Assembly (NCBI GenBank): GCA_023213395.1 | Contig: CM041465.1 | Span: 46,693,741 to 46,757,740 of the forward strand | From: Cycas panzhihuaensis | Taxonomy: Eukaryota; Cycadophyta | DNA: 64,000 bases | Direction of reading: 5' to 3' | Shown: positions 26,127 through 37,903 of the stretch, piece by piece | Layout of the letters: every line of letters begins with the position of its first letter | Numbering within the stretch: the stretch's first letter is position 1 | Notes under the pieces: model-generated | The model's database searches: none | What the model was told of the DNA's origin: nothing | Seen by the model: the letters and a program-made list of their open reading frames with translations, nothing else | Position numbers and translations under genes: made by a program

Positions 26127-26417
26127 TATCAGATTAATGTTTATTATCTCCTTGGGATCATGTGAGTCACATAAGTTATCCTTTGGATAAAGTAATATTA
26201 CTTTATTCTAAGTTGTTTATTATTTTATTATAATTTAAATTTGGAGGTTAAGGCAGACTCCCGCCTGCCTCCTGAATATAAATTTATGGGGCTTAAAGCC
26301 CCCGATGTTCATTAACACTACCTATATTATGTAAATTTATTAACTTTGAATAGTATGGATTGAAATGGTTTCAAATATGGATTGAATCTACTTAGCTCTA
26401 TCCTCATTTCACTTTCA
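26127..26417 (+). repeat. 3' LTR of element D
   Basis: It starts tatcagattaatg (the TGTT terminus has mutated) after a weak purine stretch (agtggagaa). It ends actttca at 26417 and matches 22723-23025. Confidence 0.8.
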
Positions 26418-27317
26418 ACAGTCTTTTTTAGTTTACCTTGTTGTCTTGAACCATTTCTTTAACAAAATAGAGTTGTACATTAATATATTTTGATTGAACA
26501 TAAAAAGTAGGGTTTTTCACTACATAGATTATACTTTGACTATCACAATCTATCCTTACAACATCTTTCTTAAAGTCGACATCTGTGCAAAATCTCTATA
26601 ACCAAACCAATTCCTTGCATGCATAAATCTTCTATATACTTTGCTTCTATGCTAGAAAGTACCACAACTTGTTATCTTTTACTTATCCAACTGACAATGC
26701 CACCATAAAGGGTAAAAATATAATTGTTTATAGATCTTCCATTATCAAGATCTCTAGCCCAAGCAATATTAACAAATTTTTTAAGATTCACTATTTGACT
26801 TTCCATGGGATCTCCTTGGTAGCAAATTCCATAGTCTAATGTACTCCATAGATACTTAAAAATCCTTTTCATAACCACTCGATGCTCCCTACGTAGGTTT
26901 GACATGTACTTACTAACTACTCCTATTTTATGGGCAATATCTGGTCGAGTGCAAACCATCACATACATCAAACTACCAACTACACTAGCATAAGGGATAA
27001 ATACCATGTTTTCAATTTTCTTGGTGAGTTTTTAAGCATTGTTTAGTTAATAATTTTAAACCAATATGAAAAAAAACATTAATTGGTTTCTCAATGTATC
27101 ACCTTTAGCTAAGTCAAATCTTCATGTTTCTCCTATCACTTTTAATTTTAAATGCCCCAAATAAAATGTTTAACACTGAGATCCTTCATCTCAAAATGAG
27201 ATGTCAATTGGCCTTTTATAAGTTATTTCATTTTTTTATTATTACCAACTAAAAGTATATTATCAACATATAAAGTCAAAATAACAAAGTGATCACCAAT
27301 ATGTTTATAATAAACAT
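26418..27317 (-). pseudogene. element B RT/RNase H fragment
   Basis: On the minus strand the catalytic region reads YVDN near 27258, followed by degraded palm/thumb sequence. The well-kept segment VVGSLMYVMVCTRPDIAH lies near 26980 and the RNase H region continues to the edge of element D at 26418. Orientation and order fit element B. YVDN in place of YVDD and internal stops make it non-functional. Confidence 0.8.
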
Positions 27318-27796
27318 TGTTAGAGAAAGGGTTAAAATATTCATACACATGAATAATATTAAAATATAATATATGTTTCTATAATATTAAGAAATTATCA
27401 CATATATATCATCAAAATAATATCACAGATTCACAAATGAAATCAACACAAGAACACAATATTGACACATGGAAAAACCTCCTAGTAGGGATGGAAAAAA
27501 CACCTCCTAAAATAGATAGATATTATTAAAAACAAATACATTATAGTAAAGATTTTATGAGGATATCATCCTCCCTCTTTGGAGTGCTAACCTAACCTAC
27601 GTACAACCTCCACCTCATTAGATAAACTTTGACCAAACTCTTAGAATCTAGGAGGAGATATTTAAGGAAGATGAAGGTTCGTTAAAATGAGTAGTTGTCT
27701 ATTTTAACGAATTATATAATTAGATAATGTAAAGTAATATTTATAAAATAATCTTTATAAAGATAACTTTAATAAAAAAGTAACATTATTCTAACG
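27318..27796 (-). repeat. 3' LTR of element C
   Basis: On the + strand it begins TGTTAGAG and ends attattctaacg (CA mutated to CG) at 27796. It is followed by the complement of a polypurine tract (tccccctttaat, 27797-27808). It shares blocks with the element F LTR. Confidence 0.75.
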
Positions 27797-27808
27797 TCCC
27801 CCTTTAAT

Positions 27809-29775
27809 ATTAAATGGATGGTGTAGATGAAGAAGAAGACTTTATTACGATGATCCCCCTTTGATGAAGATTTCTTCAATCTTCAATAATTCTTAAAGTT
27901 TAACAAACTTTGCTTTTGTTAATGACTTTGTAAGAATATCTACAAGTTATAAATATGTAGGACAATAAAATAGATTAATAGTATTATCATTTATAAGATT
28001 ACGTATAAAATACTTATGTAATTCTATGTGTTTAATCATAGAATGTACAATACGATTAGTAGTAATAGATATTTCATCTTGACTATTAATATTAATTTTA
28101 GTAGCAGAGTTAGAAAATAAACTAAGTTTATTTAATAAAGATTTAATCCAAAGTACTTCTTTACTTACTTCAACAAATGCTTGATATTCAACTTCATTTA
28201 TAGATAAAGTCAATGCTTATATTTTCTTACTGGACCATATGATAGGTGAGGAATCAAGGAAGAAAATGTAACCAATGGTAGATTTTCTATCATCAGAATC
28301 TCTTAGCTGATTGGAATCTGTGTATTCTATCAATTTCGAGTTAGTAATACAAAAATTATATGTTAAACCTTTATAAATAGTACTTAGAAGATATCATAAG
28401 ATTTGTTTTGTTACTTTCCAATGTAATTCAAGAGGTGTTTACATATATATAGAACACAAAGTAATAACATAGAATATGTTTGGGCAGGTATGGGTTAAGT
28501 ACATCATACTACCTATCAATTGATGATATAAGATAGGGTCACAAGGTGGAAAAGAATAATCAATTGTTAATTTTATACCTGATTATAAGGGTGTAGAAGT
28601 TGGATTTCTATTGTCTATATTAAATCTTTTTATTGGTTCAATAATATATTCAGGTTGAGAAATAGTGATTTTTGAGTCTAATTAACAAATTTGTAAACCT
28701 AAAAAGTAGTGTAGCATACTTAAGTCTGTCATTTCAAACATATTCATTAGAATTGATTTTAACTGGAGAATATGAGAAAGTAAAAGACTAGTTATTATAA
28801 TATCATCTACATAAAGAATTAAAATGGTGATATTATTATTTTGTTTTTGAAAATAGAGATTAGGATCACTAATACACTTATTATATCAATTTTATAGAAG
28901 ATAATCATTTATTTTAGTATACCAAGTTCAAGAAGTTTGTTTGAGGCTATATAACGATTTTTTAAACTTGTAGACATTATTAGGATTACTTACAAAACTA
29001 GGAGGTTGTTTCATATAGATTTCTTCTTGAAGATTACTATTTAAAAATACACTTTTCACATCTATTTGATGAATTTGTTAACTAAATTTTGCTATTAAAG
29101 CTATGATGATTTTAATAGTGTTCATCTTGGTAATAGGGACAAAAATTTTAGTATAGTCAATACTGTCAACGACTTTGTATTTTTTAACTGCTCTTTCTGA
29201 ACTATACTTGGTTTAGTATACCTATTTACAATCTACCAAGTTCTTACTAGGAGGTAAAGTAACTAAATTCTAAGTTGAATTCTTTTTTAGAGTATCAATT
29301 TCAGTTTGCATTGCTTGTCGCTATGTTGGATTGATACTTACTTGTTTAAAGGTTTTAAGATCATCCCTAGCCATAACTTTGGCCATTAGGGCAAAATTTA
29401 CTTAAAGCTTCTGAGAACGAGTTATTTTGTTATCCAAGGGATTATCAAAATCAGAACTAGCATCAAAGAGAGTTTTCTGAGCCTAAACAGGTTATTTGCT
29501 ATTGCTAATAGTTTGATTAGGAGAAGTAGGCTGACTATACATAGATGGGGCTGAGGTAGTTAGTTCGATTAAGGTCCAAATTTGGACTTGAGTGGATAAA
29601 ACTCAATTGTTTTAGGGTTAGCTTATTTTTCAAAGGGGTCAACTAAATAAGTATTAGTTAACAAGTTTTCAATGGGTAATTTAACATAAGAAGTGTTTGA
29701 TGAAGAAACTTCTTCATCGAATACAACATCATGCAAGAATGAAATCTTATGTAAGATTGGTTTTAGAAGTCGTTA
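27809..29775 (-). pseudogene. element C RT and RNase H remnant
   Basis: On the minus strand, RNase H contains KHIELHKYFIRNL near 28000-28040. The RT active site reads LYVDDIIITS near 28800-28830 with YVDD intact. Numerous stops and frameshifts prevent a product. Confidence 0.8.
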
Positions 29776-30940
29776 ATAACACTAAGTATACTCCTTAATC
29801 TCTATATCAAGATCATATTCATCGTTTTAGTAACTTCATTTTGTTATGGCATATAGGAAGTTGTCTTTTGCCTTACTATCCTATACTACTTACAGAACTG
29901 TTCAAACTCCTTTAAGCAAAACTCACCTCCATTATCAATCTTTAGCACCTTGTTCTACTCGTCACTTTGATTCTTATACTTTATCGAAAATTTATCTATA
30001 AAGGAGGAAAAGTATTTGGACCCACTTAATGAGGGTATATCAATAGGTCAAAAAATATCATTATACATCAGTTGTAGAATATCCTTTGCTTTTCTCGAGT
30101 TTGAAGAAAAACTAACTCGATTATATTTGCCACACACACAATGTTCACAGAAATTAAAATCAAAGAAGTCATTAATTCTAGAGATGTCTTTTTCCATACA
30201 TTTGAAGAATAAATCATGGAGGCCTTTTTCTTTAATGTGGCCAAATTTCTAATGCCATAATATAGTTTTACCAACAAGTGATACTTGGGTCTGGCCTGTA
30301 TTATTGCTACTTTCTGTAACAACCAGACTACAACTGGCAACACACATCATGCTTGCATCAAGCTTATATGGTGTTCCAAATCAGACCTCTCTTGATAATA
30401 TCAATGCTCATTGAACCATTCTATAACTATATTTATTGAAAATCACTTTTATTCCTATATCACTCAATTGACTAATAAACAATAAACTCATAGCCAAACC
30501 AAGAATGACACACATTAAGGATAGTTTTAACCCTTCCATCTCCAAATCAAACCTTCCCCCTTCCATGACCCACAATTTTATATGAGTAATAATCATCGAG
30601 GAATACTTCACCTCTATCAATACTTTTGTATTTATAAAACTACTCTCTTTGGGGAGTAACATGAAGTAAAGCACCATAGTCAATTAACTATGGTTTAATA
30701 TTTAACAACTTACTTGAGGTTGCCAAATAAACATTTCCATTAGCTTCATTAAGGACTTTTTCTATCGTGGAAAAAGTAGCTTTATGTGACTTTCTCTTGT
30801 TAATCTTAGCTCAACATCAGATCTTCAAATGACCATCCTTTCTATATCTCCAACATATTAAAGGGTCTCTACTTGGAAATTTAGATTTTTCTCTAGATTT
30901 TGGCCGTCTATTCTTAAGCCTTTGTTGGTTGTGATCCAAT
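29776..30940 (-). pseudogene. element B protease/integrase remnant
   Basis: On the minus strand the pre-integrase region (NLATLKKKASMIYSS) and a zinc-type CVAN segment are visible near 30120-30270. A decayed core follows (VLKIDNGGEF near 29920-29950; QQNEV with the catalytic Glu region lost near 29860). The domain is broken by stops and cut where element C begins. Confidence 0.65.
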
Positions 30941-30942
30941 GT

Positions 30943-31617
30943 TCAACCTTTTATTACTAATCTTTCTTTTGAATAATCCTTAAAAAAAAAATTCCTTGTC
31001 TCTTTTAATAGTAGGATGATAATAACATCATTAAATTTTAGGGTGCTAGTAGTTGTATAGCTAATCATCATCATAAGATTATCCCAAGAATTAAGAAGTA
31101 AACATAACATGGTAATACACTTGTTTTTCTCAGACATTATTATCCCAACTGAAATGAGTTTGTTCATCATGGTTTTAAATGTAGTGAGATAATCTATAAA
31201 CACATCTCCATAACTCATCTTGAGTGAATATAACTTTTTTCAAAGAAGTAACATATTAACTAGGGACTTAGTCTGATACAAATCCTTTAACTTATTCTAA
31301 AGATCTTTAGACGTAGACTCTATGACAATGTTTAATAACATCATATTTAAAAGATACAACTTTATTAAATTGATTATTTTTTAATGAAGCTTCTTCTAGT
31401 CTTCATTAGCCATATTCATAGGCTTTATTTCTACTACAACGATCTATTGATCATTCTTGATGAGAATATCTTCTATCTTTAGTTTTCACAATTTAAAGTT
31501 CTGACCATTGAACTTTTCAATCTCCATCTTCATAGTCCTTGCCATGATCTTTGCACTCAAGTTCACTGAACAAGGCTCCCACTCGCTAAATGGATTTCCA
31601 TAAAACTAAAACCCTTA
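30943..31617 (-). pseudogene. element B gag remnant
   Basis: The minus-strand segment 31218-30943 stays open. It carries the gag pattern (YLTTFKTMMNKLISVG and LLNSWDNLMMMIS), typical of Copia gag (UBN2). Upstream sequence to the primer site is full of stops. Confidence 0.7.
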
Positions 31618-31629
31618 GCTCTGATACCA
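31618..31629 (-). other. primer-binding site of element B
   Basis: The minus strand reads TGGTATCAGAGC, complementary to initiator tRNA-Met, two bases from the LTR at 31632. Confidence 0.9.
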
Positions 31630-31631
31630 AA

Positions 31632-32126
31632 TAAAGAGAAAATGTAATTACAGAAGTAATGTATTAACAAATCTCTAAACCATACAAAAAATAAATAACA
31701 TGAATAAATCAAACACATAACAAAAAATACTAGAAGATTCTAATCTAAGCATAGACATTTTATTAATATGAGTAATAGCTAAAAAATTACAAGGATAAAA
31801 ATCTTAACTCTTTCATTGACTCATCAAAGACTCATCCAATATTTTTATATGTGCCATTACATAAGAATATATAGACACAAATTTATAAGTTATTACCTTA
31901 CAATTTTATAGTATAGTGAACATAAGCCATTGGCTAGAAAAGATCTCCATAAGACACCTAAAAATATTTTTTAGGGGCTTCCATATTTGAACTTCCACTT
32001 GAGGGGCCACTGGCCTCCTAGACCCCCAATTAAGGGCTTTACAATGATCCCCCAGACCCTATAAAGGGGATCAGGTGTAACACTTATACCATGTAATACT
32101 TGCAAGTGTATTCAACATATTCAACA
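31632..32126 (-). repeat. 5' LTR of element B
   Basis: It has the same length (495 bp) as the left LTR. The outer end is ...TTCAACA followed by the TSD TATAA. The inner end reads TA instead of TG. Confidence 0.88.
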
Positions 32127-32131
32127 TATAA

Positions 32132-32494
32132 TAGGAGGATATTTATTCATCTTACTATTTTTATCGTAGTACAACTCACATCTTTTAGGCATTGTTTAAT
32201 CAGTTAATATAAATGCTAAAGAGTGCTACAAATAGGGATATCCTAATTTATTTATAATGTTGTTTTCTTTGTTTCCTAACTTGTCTTATTTGTTTTCATG
32301 TTGATTATGATTCTTTTGTGGAAGGCCTTGGTGATGGCTTGTAGACCTTAAGATATTCCTAAATTATCCATCCCTTTAAAGAGTTATTTATTAGGGATTG
32401 TAGCCTTTATTTTTAAAGTACACATAACATAGTATAGTATTCCATTTTTTTATGGTTATTAAGTTGATTAGGTGGTTAATTGTTAAATGTTAGG
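32132..32494. repeat. tandem unit 2, right part
   Basis: It continues the 883-bp repeat exactly where element B interrupted it (taggaggatatttattcatctt). It matches unit 1 to about 21550. Confidence 0.85.
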
Positions 32495-33599
32495 TTTGGA
32501 GCACTCCATCATCTTCCTTATTTTTATATTCAATTTTAAAGTAGGTGGTCACCCCCTTATTGTAAAATGAGAACCTAGTGAAATTAATCATTACTTTTAA
32601 GGGGTGTACTTTGATACATTATAAATTTTTTGATATGATGTCATGGCATTGAGGAGTGAGACTTATAAATGTGTGTATTATCATTATGAGGTCCAAGCAT
32701 TCAATTGCATGTATACGACATAAAATTAAGTCATTTGCTAATGAAAATAAGTGGTTGGATTGCTCTAAATGAAATAATGACATGCCATGATATAAGCGAA
32801 GGGGAACTTTTTAAATCTTGGCATTTTATACTTCAAAACTCTTTTTTATTTGAGTCCACTTGGTAATAAATATGGTTGGGGAATATTGAATTAAACCTTA
32901 TTTAAATATATGTTTAAGTCTTCTAGATTATGATTGAAAAGGGAATTTTATTGTAATTATTATCTAAAGTGCATGATTCTAATATAGTTATGGGCAAAAA
33001 GTAATTGATTTTTGAGGTGGTTTAATCATATTATAAAAAAGAGAGGTTCCATTTTATTAAAACATCTTATGAATTCTTGAGTTGTGGCATTTATTTTGAA
33101 TCTTGGCATTCAAATTCGGCTTATAATTTTGGGCATTTATGTTTACATGTGGAGATCCTCCTATGTTTGATGTAGTGGATTTCTTATACATTTTCATTTT
33201 GGTTTGGCTCCATTGATATTGACATCCTTGAGTAGAATTTGTGATGGATTCTATGGTAGATGATACATGAGGCTATTACTTTCCAGTGGTGCCTTGTGTT
33301 TCATTATGTTACAAACATGGTTGTCTAACCCTAGTGTAGTATTAGAGGGCTATAGTATAAAATCAAGGGAGGTGCGGTGGGAGCCATAATTTACATAGGG
33401 TGTAATTCTTAACTTTGGTGCGATGCCAAAGGTCCTTGGTGTGATATTAAGGGAGTTATGGACACATCATGTTACACATGGAGGTACTCTTGACATTGGT
33501 GGTGGGTTTGTATAGGGTTGTAAAAGGCATCATTTAAATTATGTAGTAGTACCTTGTGCTGTACCAATATTTTGTTATATAGATCCATTTTACCCGCAT
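32495..33599. other. intergenic, no gene seen
   Basis: AT-rich sequence with no domain recognised on either strand. Confidence 0.4.
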
Positions 33600-35500
33600 A
33601 GCCTAATTCTCTTAGTGTAACAATACAAACATGTCTCTAAGTATTTATTGACTATATCTATCCATCTATTTAAGGATGGTAGGATATACCCATGTCCAAT
33701 TCCACACTTTCTAACCTAGAAAGGTCCTTTTAGAAATTGCAAGTAAGCTTGGGATCTCTGTGAAAAATGATCTTCTTAGGAAAATCATATAACTTATGGA
33801 TGTTCTTCATAAGGATATCAATAATTTATAGTGCATTACAAGTTTATAGCATGGTTACGAAATGCATATATTTTATGAGATGATTAATTACTAAGAATTT
33901 ATTCTTTCTTTTTTACTTTAGTAAGCTAGTGGGGAAATCCATTGACATCTCTTTCCACTTATGTTGATTTTATTATTGACAAGTATCGCATCCAAATATG
34001 AACACCTTTGTATTTTTTCATTTCTTTCCAATAATAGGATCTCTCTACTCTTTCACATGTCTTTGCAAACCCTTGGTTGACAGATGGGAGTTGATGGTGT
34101 TCTTGCAATACCTTAATCTTTAGATTAGAATTGATTGGGAGGTATATGTGCCCTTTGAATAGTAGGGTATTGCCATTGATAGTCTAATTAGATCCCATCA
34201 CCTCATCTTCACATTATTTGAGGAGTCAATTAGTTTCTTAATTGATGGTGTATTCCTAGTGAAGTTCATCAAACTAAGAAGGTTAATTTGTTAACATAGC
34301 ATCACAAGTTTGCTTCCTTATACTTCCTCAAGAAAGTGTCTACTATCATGTTGTCTTTCCCTTTCTTGTAAGCCATTTCAAAGCCACAGTTCTTGCCTAC
34401 CCATCTTTATTATTCTTTTGAGATGTTTGCTTATGATAAAAAGTATCTTAAGTTTTGGTAATTTGTTTTTACTATAAACTTGCTCCCTAGTAGATATTCT
34501 CATCATTTTGCTAAAGCATGAGAGATTTCTAATATCTCCTTATCATATGTGTTGTTTCCTCTTTCCCTTAAGTTCAATTGATAACATTCAAGTGCAATTA
34601 GTTTATCATTCTAAATAAATATAAACATGGTCCCTATTTTTCATGCATCACATTTAATAGTAAAGGGTTGTAAAAGGCCATAAACTTCTTGTAATAATCT
34701 GTGAGACCCAAGAATTTGTGAACCTTAAAAATATTTTTTAGGGTAGGCCAATTGATGATGGCTTGTACCTTGTTTAGATCAATATGTATTCCTTCTTGAA
34801 ATATAAGGTGGCCAAGATAGTGTAGCATTTGCTTACTAAAATTTGATTTTGATCTCTTTGTATATAACTTCTTGTATTTTAGTATTTATAAGGTTGTCTT
34901 AAGATGTACCAGGAGGTAGGCCAATTGATGATGACTTGTACCTTGTTTAGATTAATCTGTATTCCTTCTTGAAATATAAGGTCCAAGATAGTGTAGCATT
35001 TTCTTATAAAAATTTCATTTTGATCTCTTTGTATAGAATTTGTTATATTTTAGTATTTATAAGGTTGTCTCAATATGTTCTAGGAGGTCTTCTTACATTT
35101 TATTGTATACTAAGATGTCATTATAAAAAAAACCATAATGAGTAGCCTAAGGAAAGACAAGTACTTGATTCATAATGGCTTGAAAATTGGTTAGTGCATT
35201 TTTAAGTGCAAACAACATCACCTTAAACTTATATAGCCCTAATATATGCAAAACATATTTTTTTTTTCTATATCTTATGGCCTAATTAATATCTAGTAGT
35301 ATCTCAAGTGTTATCAATTTTTGAAAAGTATGTTGTTCCATGTAATTCATCAATTATATCATCCGTTTGTAAAATAAGATACTTATTTTTAACGATTATC
35401 TTGTTTAATGCCTAATAACCAACACATCCTAGATGAGCCATCCCTTTTTCAAACTAAGATTATTGGTGTTGTATATATGCTTTTACTAGGGATAATTACA
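33600..35500 (-). pseudogene. Ty3/Gypsy pol fragment (RT-RNase H-INT), heavily decayed
   Basis: On the minus strand, an RT start resembling GSSRMC lies near 35440. The RT thumb (YLGHLIFQEGI ... FLGLTDYYKKFM) is at 34828-34634. RNase H is seen as YLLGSKF and YKKGKDNM near 34350-34490. Integrase has SMDF, HRDP and SYHP-like pieces at about 33960-33680. RT before integrase is the Ty3/Gypsy order, unlike the Copia elements around it. Composition is AT-rich and stops are frequent. Confidence 0.8.
34742..35087. repeat. tandem duplication, 2 x 173 bp, inside Gypsy RT
   Basis: Sequence starting ggtaggccaattgatgatg at 34742 repeats at 34915. The copies are nearly identical apart from scattered substitutions and a small deletion. 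Confidence 0.92.
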
Positions 35501-37175
35501 CCTTTATCTATGATCTCTTAAGTCAAACTTTCTATCTTGGTCTTCTACTTATGGTTGCATCTATTAGGCTTCACTATCATGAGGCTTTTTCTAAGTTCAA
35601 TCTTAATAATATGCTATATGCTTTTAGTTGGTTGTAGTGTGGTCAACAACTCTTGAAACACTTTTGAGCATTGATCTAGTAACTTGTCCACTATTATTGG
35701 TCATCTAATGCTTCCTCATATTCCTCCTTATGAATTGTAAATATGTTAGCTATGAATCCTACTTGTCCTTTTTATAGTAATTTCACCCTCGTTTTAGTTG
35801 GCACAAGTGTTGATTTTAGCATTTCAATCCCTACAACTTCATATACTTGGTTGTACAAATAAAAAGAGATAAAGTTCTTATTATAATTAAGGCTAGAAAT
35901 GCCCATAGTTTTTAACCATTTTACTATGAGTACCATATCAAACTTGTTGGCCTATAAAAGAGGTCATAACCAATACATTTATAAAAGGGTTATTAATAAT
36001 AAATAAAAAAGGGCTATTAGCACTTGTATTAGTACAAGGGTTAATTAACGAATAAAGATATATTAATAAAAGGGTTAGTTGAAGATTAGTTAGATAGTTG
36101 AACCACCTAATATAATGCATAAATAGACTACAAGAGAGAAGTATTTAAGGAGAATAAGAGTGTATTATAAGGATGGGAAAAGGTTGATGCATTGATTCCA
36201 AGTTGGCAACCTATGCTACCTAGCCAACTATGTAAACTTCTTCATTAATAAATGATATGATTGTTGCTCATAATTATGTTCATCTCTAATTCTCTCTCTC
36301 CCATTGCAAATGTTATACTCATTGATATTATGAATATGAGTGTCATGATTTATATATGTTGTTATTGAATTACAATGATATATTGATAGATGAAACCTTG
36401 ATGCCCTAGTTTGCTAACATTTGACATTATTTTCAGCATAAGAACTCAAAGAATTTCCATACACCTTGTGGTTGAATGGGTGATAACAATAGGATCACAA
36501 GCACACAGATGAAAGCAAGTTGGAGCATTGAATGAAGATTATCTGAAGATCAAGGTTTTAAAGACATAATGAAAGTAATGATGGATATTTTTTTTGTCAG
36601 TTGAACTTGAGGACATTAATATGACATGTACAGTAATAATATCGTGGATGAAGATATTACAAATCAATTCTCCAAATTGAGAAAACTATAGGGGTTTCTA
36701 ATTAATCATCACCCTAGGACTTTAAAATATCTTAGACATTACAGATATCCAACTTGATACACGTCATGATTATGATGGTTACGATAGTTATGAAATTAAG
36801 TCAAGAGATTTAGGCATCTAGGACCATGGTAAGATTCTTATTGATTTAAGTGTGAAGATCCTGAGTAGTATCATAGGCAACTATAAATCTAACTAATATC
36901 TAAATGATTTTGATGACTAGAATAATTGAACATAGGGTTGTATATTTAGATTCTCAAAGAAAATAAGTGGTAATCATGAATTGGCAGATAGTAGTTTTTG
37001 TAAACACTCAACTAAGCTAAACCCATTTGTATATTCTAGCATAAGAATCTTGTTAATCCAAAGTTTGTGATTTTAGGCTTGAGTTTATTGTTCATCTTTG
37101 AAGTTCTAATGGATTATTTAAATTTTAGATTCTTTGTGAAAGTATACTAATCCATGGATAATTCCCAATATAATA
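35501..37175. other. no recognised gene
   Basis: I see no domain. The stretch 35940-36300 looks LTR-like (repeated cataaccaatac and ttaataaa motifs) but has no partner copy in the window. Confidence 0.35.
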
Positions 37176-37340
37176 TGTTAGAATATGTGATTATTCACAT
37201 ATGTACTATTTAATGTAATATTGCAGATCCATATAAAATTTCACTCAATAAAAGCATTGAGAGATGTGGAATGCACACTTATTTATGTACACATTCTATG
37301 GAATGATGAAACAAATCAAAAGATTTAATAGACTACTTAT
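37176..37340 (+). repeat. 5' LTR of element G, left part
   Basis: It begins TGTTAGAATATG and is interrupted at 37340 by element E. It continues at 44772. Joined length is about 504 bp. Confidence 0.75.
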
Positions 37341-37891
37341 TATTAGAATGGGCATTAAGCCACATTAGTCCCAAGATCTTAAGTGAAAGCATAATACCAT
37401 AAATGCATGAAGCATAAAACACAAAGAACACAAAGAGAAATAGGAGCAAGATTAAGATACCATGAATGGGGTGTTGGAATTAGTCTAACCACCAAAGAAT
37501 GCTTCAGCTTGATTAGCAAACTGACACAATAATAATGAGCTCCAACTCTTGAATTGAGTAATGATAAAGAGAGGCCTCATTAAATAGAGGGAGATGAGAG
37601 GCCAAAGGCTATTGCATGATTGACAAGTGTCAATCATGCAATGCATGCTTGAATGTAGGACAAGTGTCCATTGGGAGCTCTTGTGAGCAAAAGTGCAAGG
37701 GGGTCATTTGACCCTCAAGTGACAACGTTATGTCACTAGACATAAAGTGGGTGTGTACTTTATTACTTAAGTGATAAAGTCACACCTAAAGTACAAAAGT
37801 ATACATGAGCATTAAAGTGCATACATAATACAAAAATAGAAAGTACATTAGCTTAACATTATAAACATAAGGTAAACCATGAGGTTTAACA
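37341..37891 (-). repeat. 3' LTR of element E
   Basis: It runs from TATTAGAATGGG (outer end, TA for TG) to ...GGTTTAACA, and is highly similar to 44218-44766. Confidence 0.93.
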
Positions 37892-37903
37892 CCCCTCCTT
37901 ATT

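Larger units (their letters stand above)
22723..26417 (+). mobile_element. LTR element D, gag-only non-autonomous Copia-like
   Basis: LTRs are at 22723-23025 and 26127-26417. A tRNA-iMet-like primer site (tggtatcagagtc, 23028-23040) follows the left LTR. The interior of about 3.1 kb holds a long non-coding leader and then a gag remnant near 25440-26060. No protease, integrase or RT is present. It lies in opposite orientation within element B's RNase H. Flanking bases tcaat (22718-22722) and acagt (26418-26422) agree at only three of five positions, so the TSD has decayed or the edges are off by a few bases. Confidence 0.82.
27318..29775 (-). mobile_element. Copia element C, 5'-truncated, nested in B
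   Basis: It is the 3' half of a minus-strand Copia copy: RT, RNase H, polypurine tract and 3' LTR. Its coding region is closely related to that of element F at 48.7-50.6 kb up to about 29770. Beyond that the sequence switches to element B's integrase. No 5' LTR is present. Confidence 0.75.
22076..32126 (-). mobile_element. Copia element B with nested insertions
   Basis: Two 495-bp LTRs (22076-22570 and 31632-32126) flank the element. The five-base target duplication is TATAA (22071-22075 and 32127-32131), and the uninterrupted target is still visible in tandem unit 1. Coding is on the minus strand: gag next to the right LTR, then protease/integrase, then RT and RNase H. Element C (27318 to about 29775) and element D (22723-26417) interrupt it. 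Removing D rejoins the RNase H frame. Removing C does not fully restore the sequence between integrase and RT, so some B sequence was deleted there. Confidence 0.88.
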
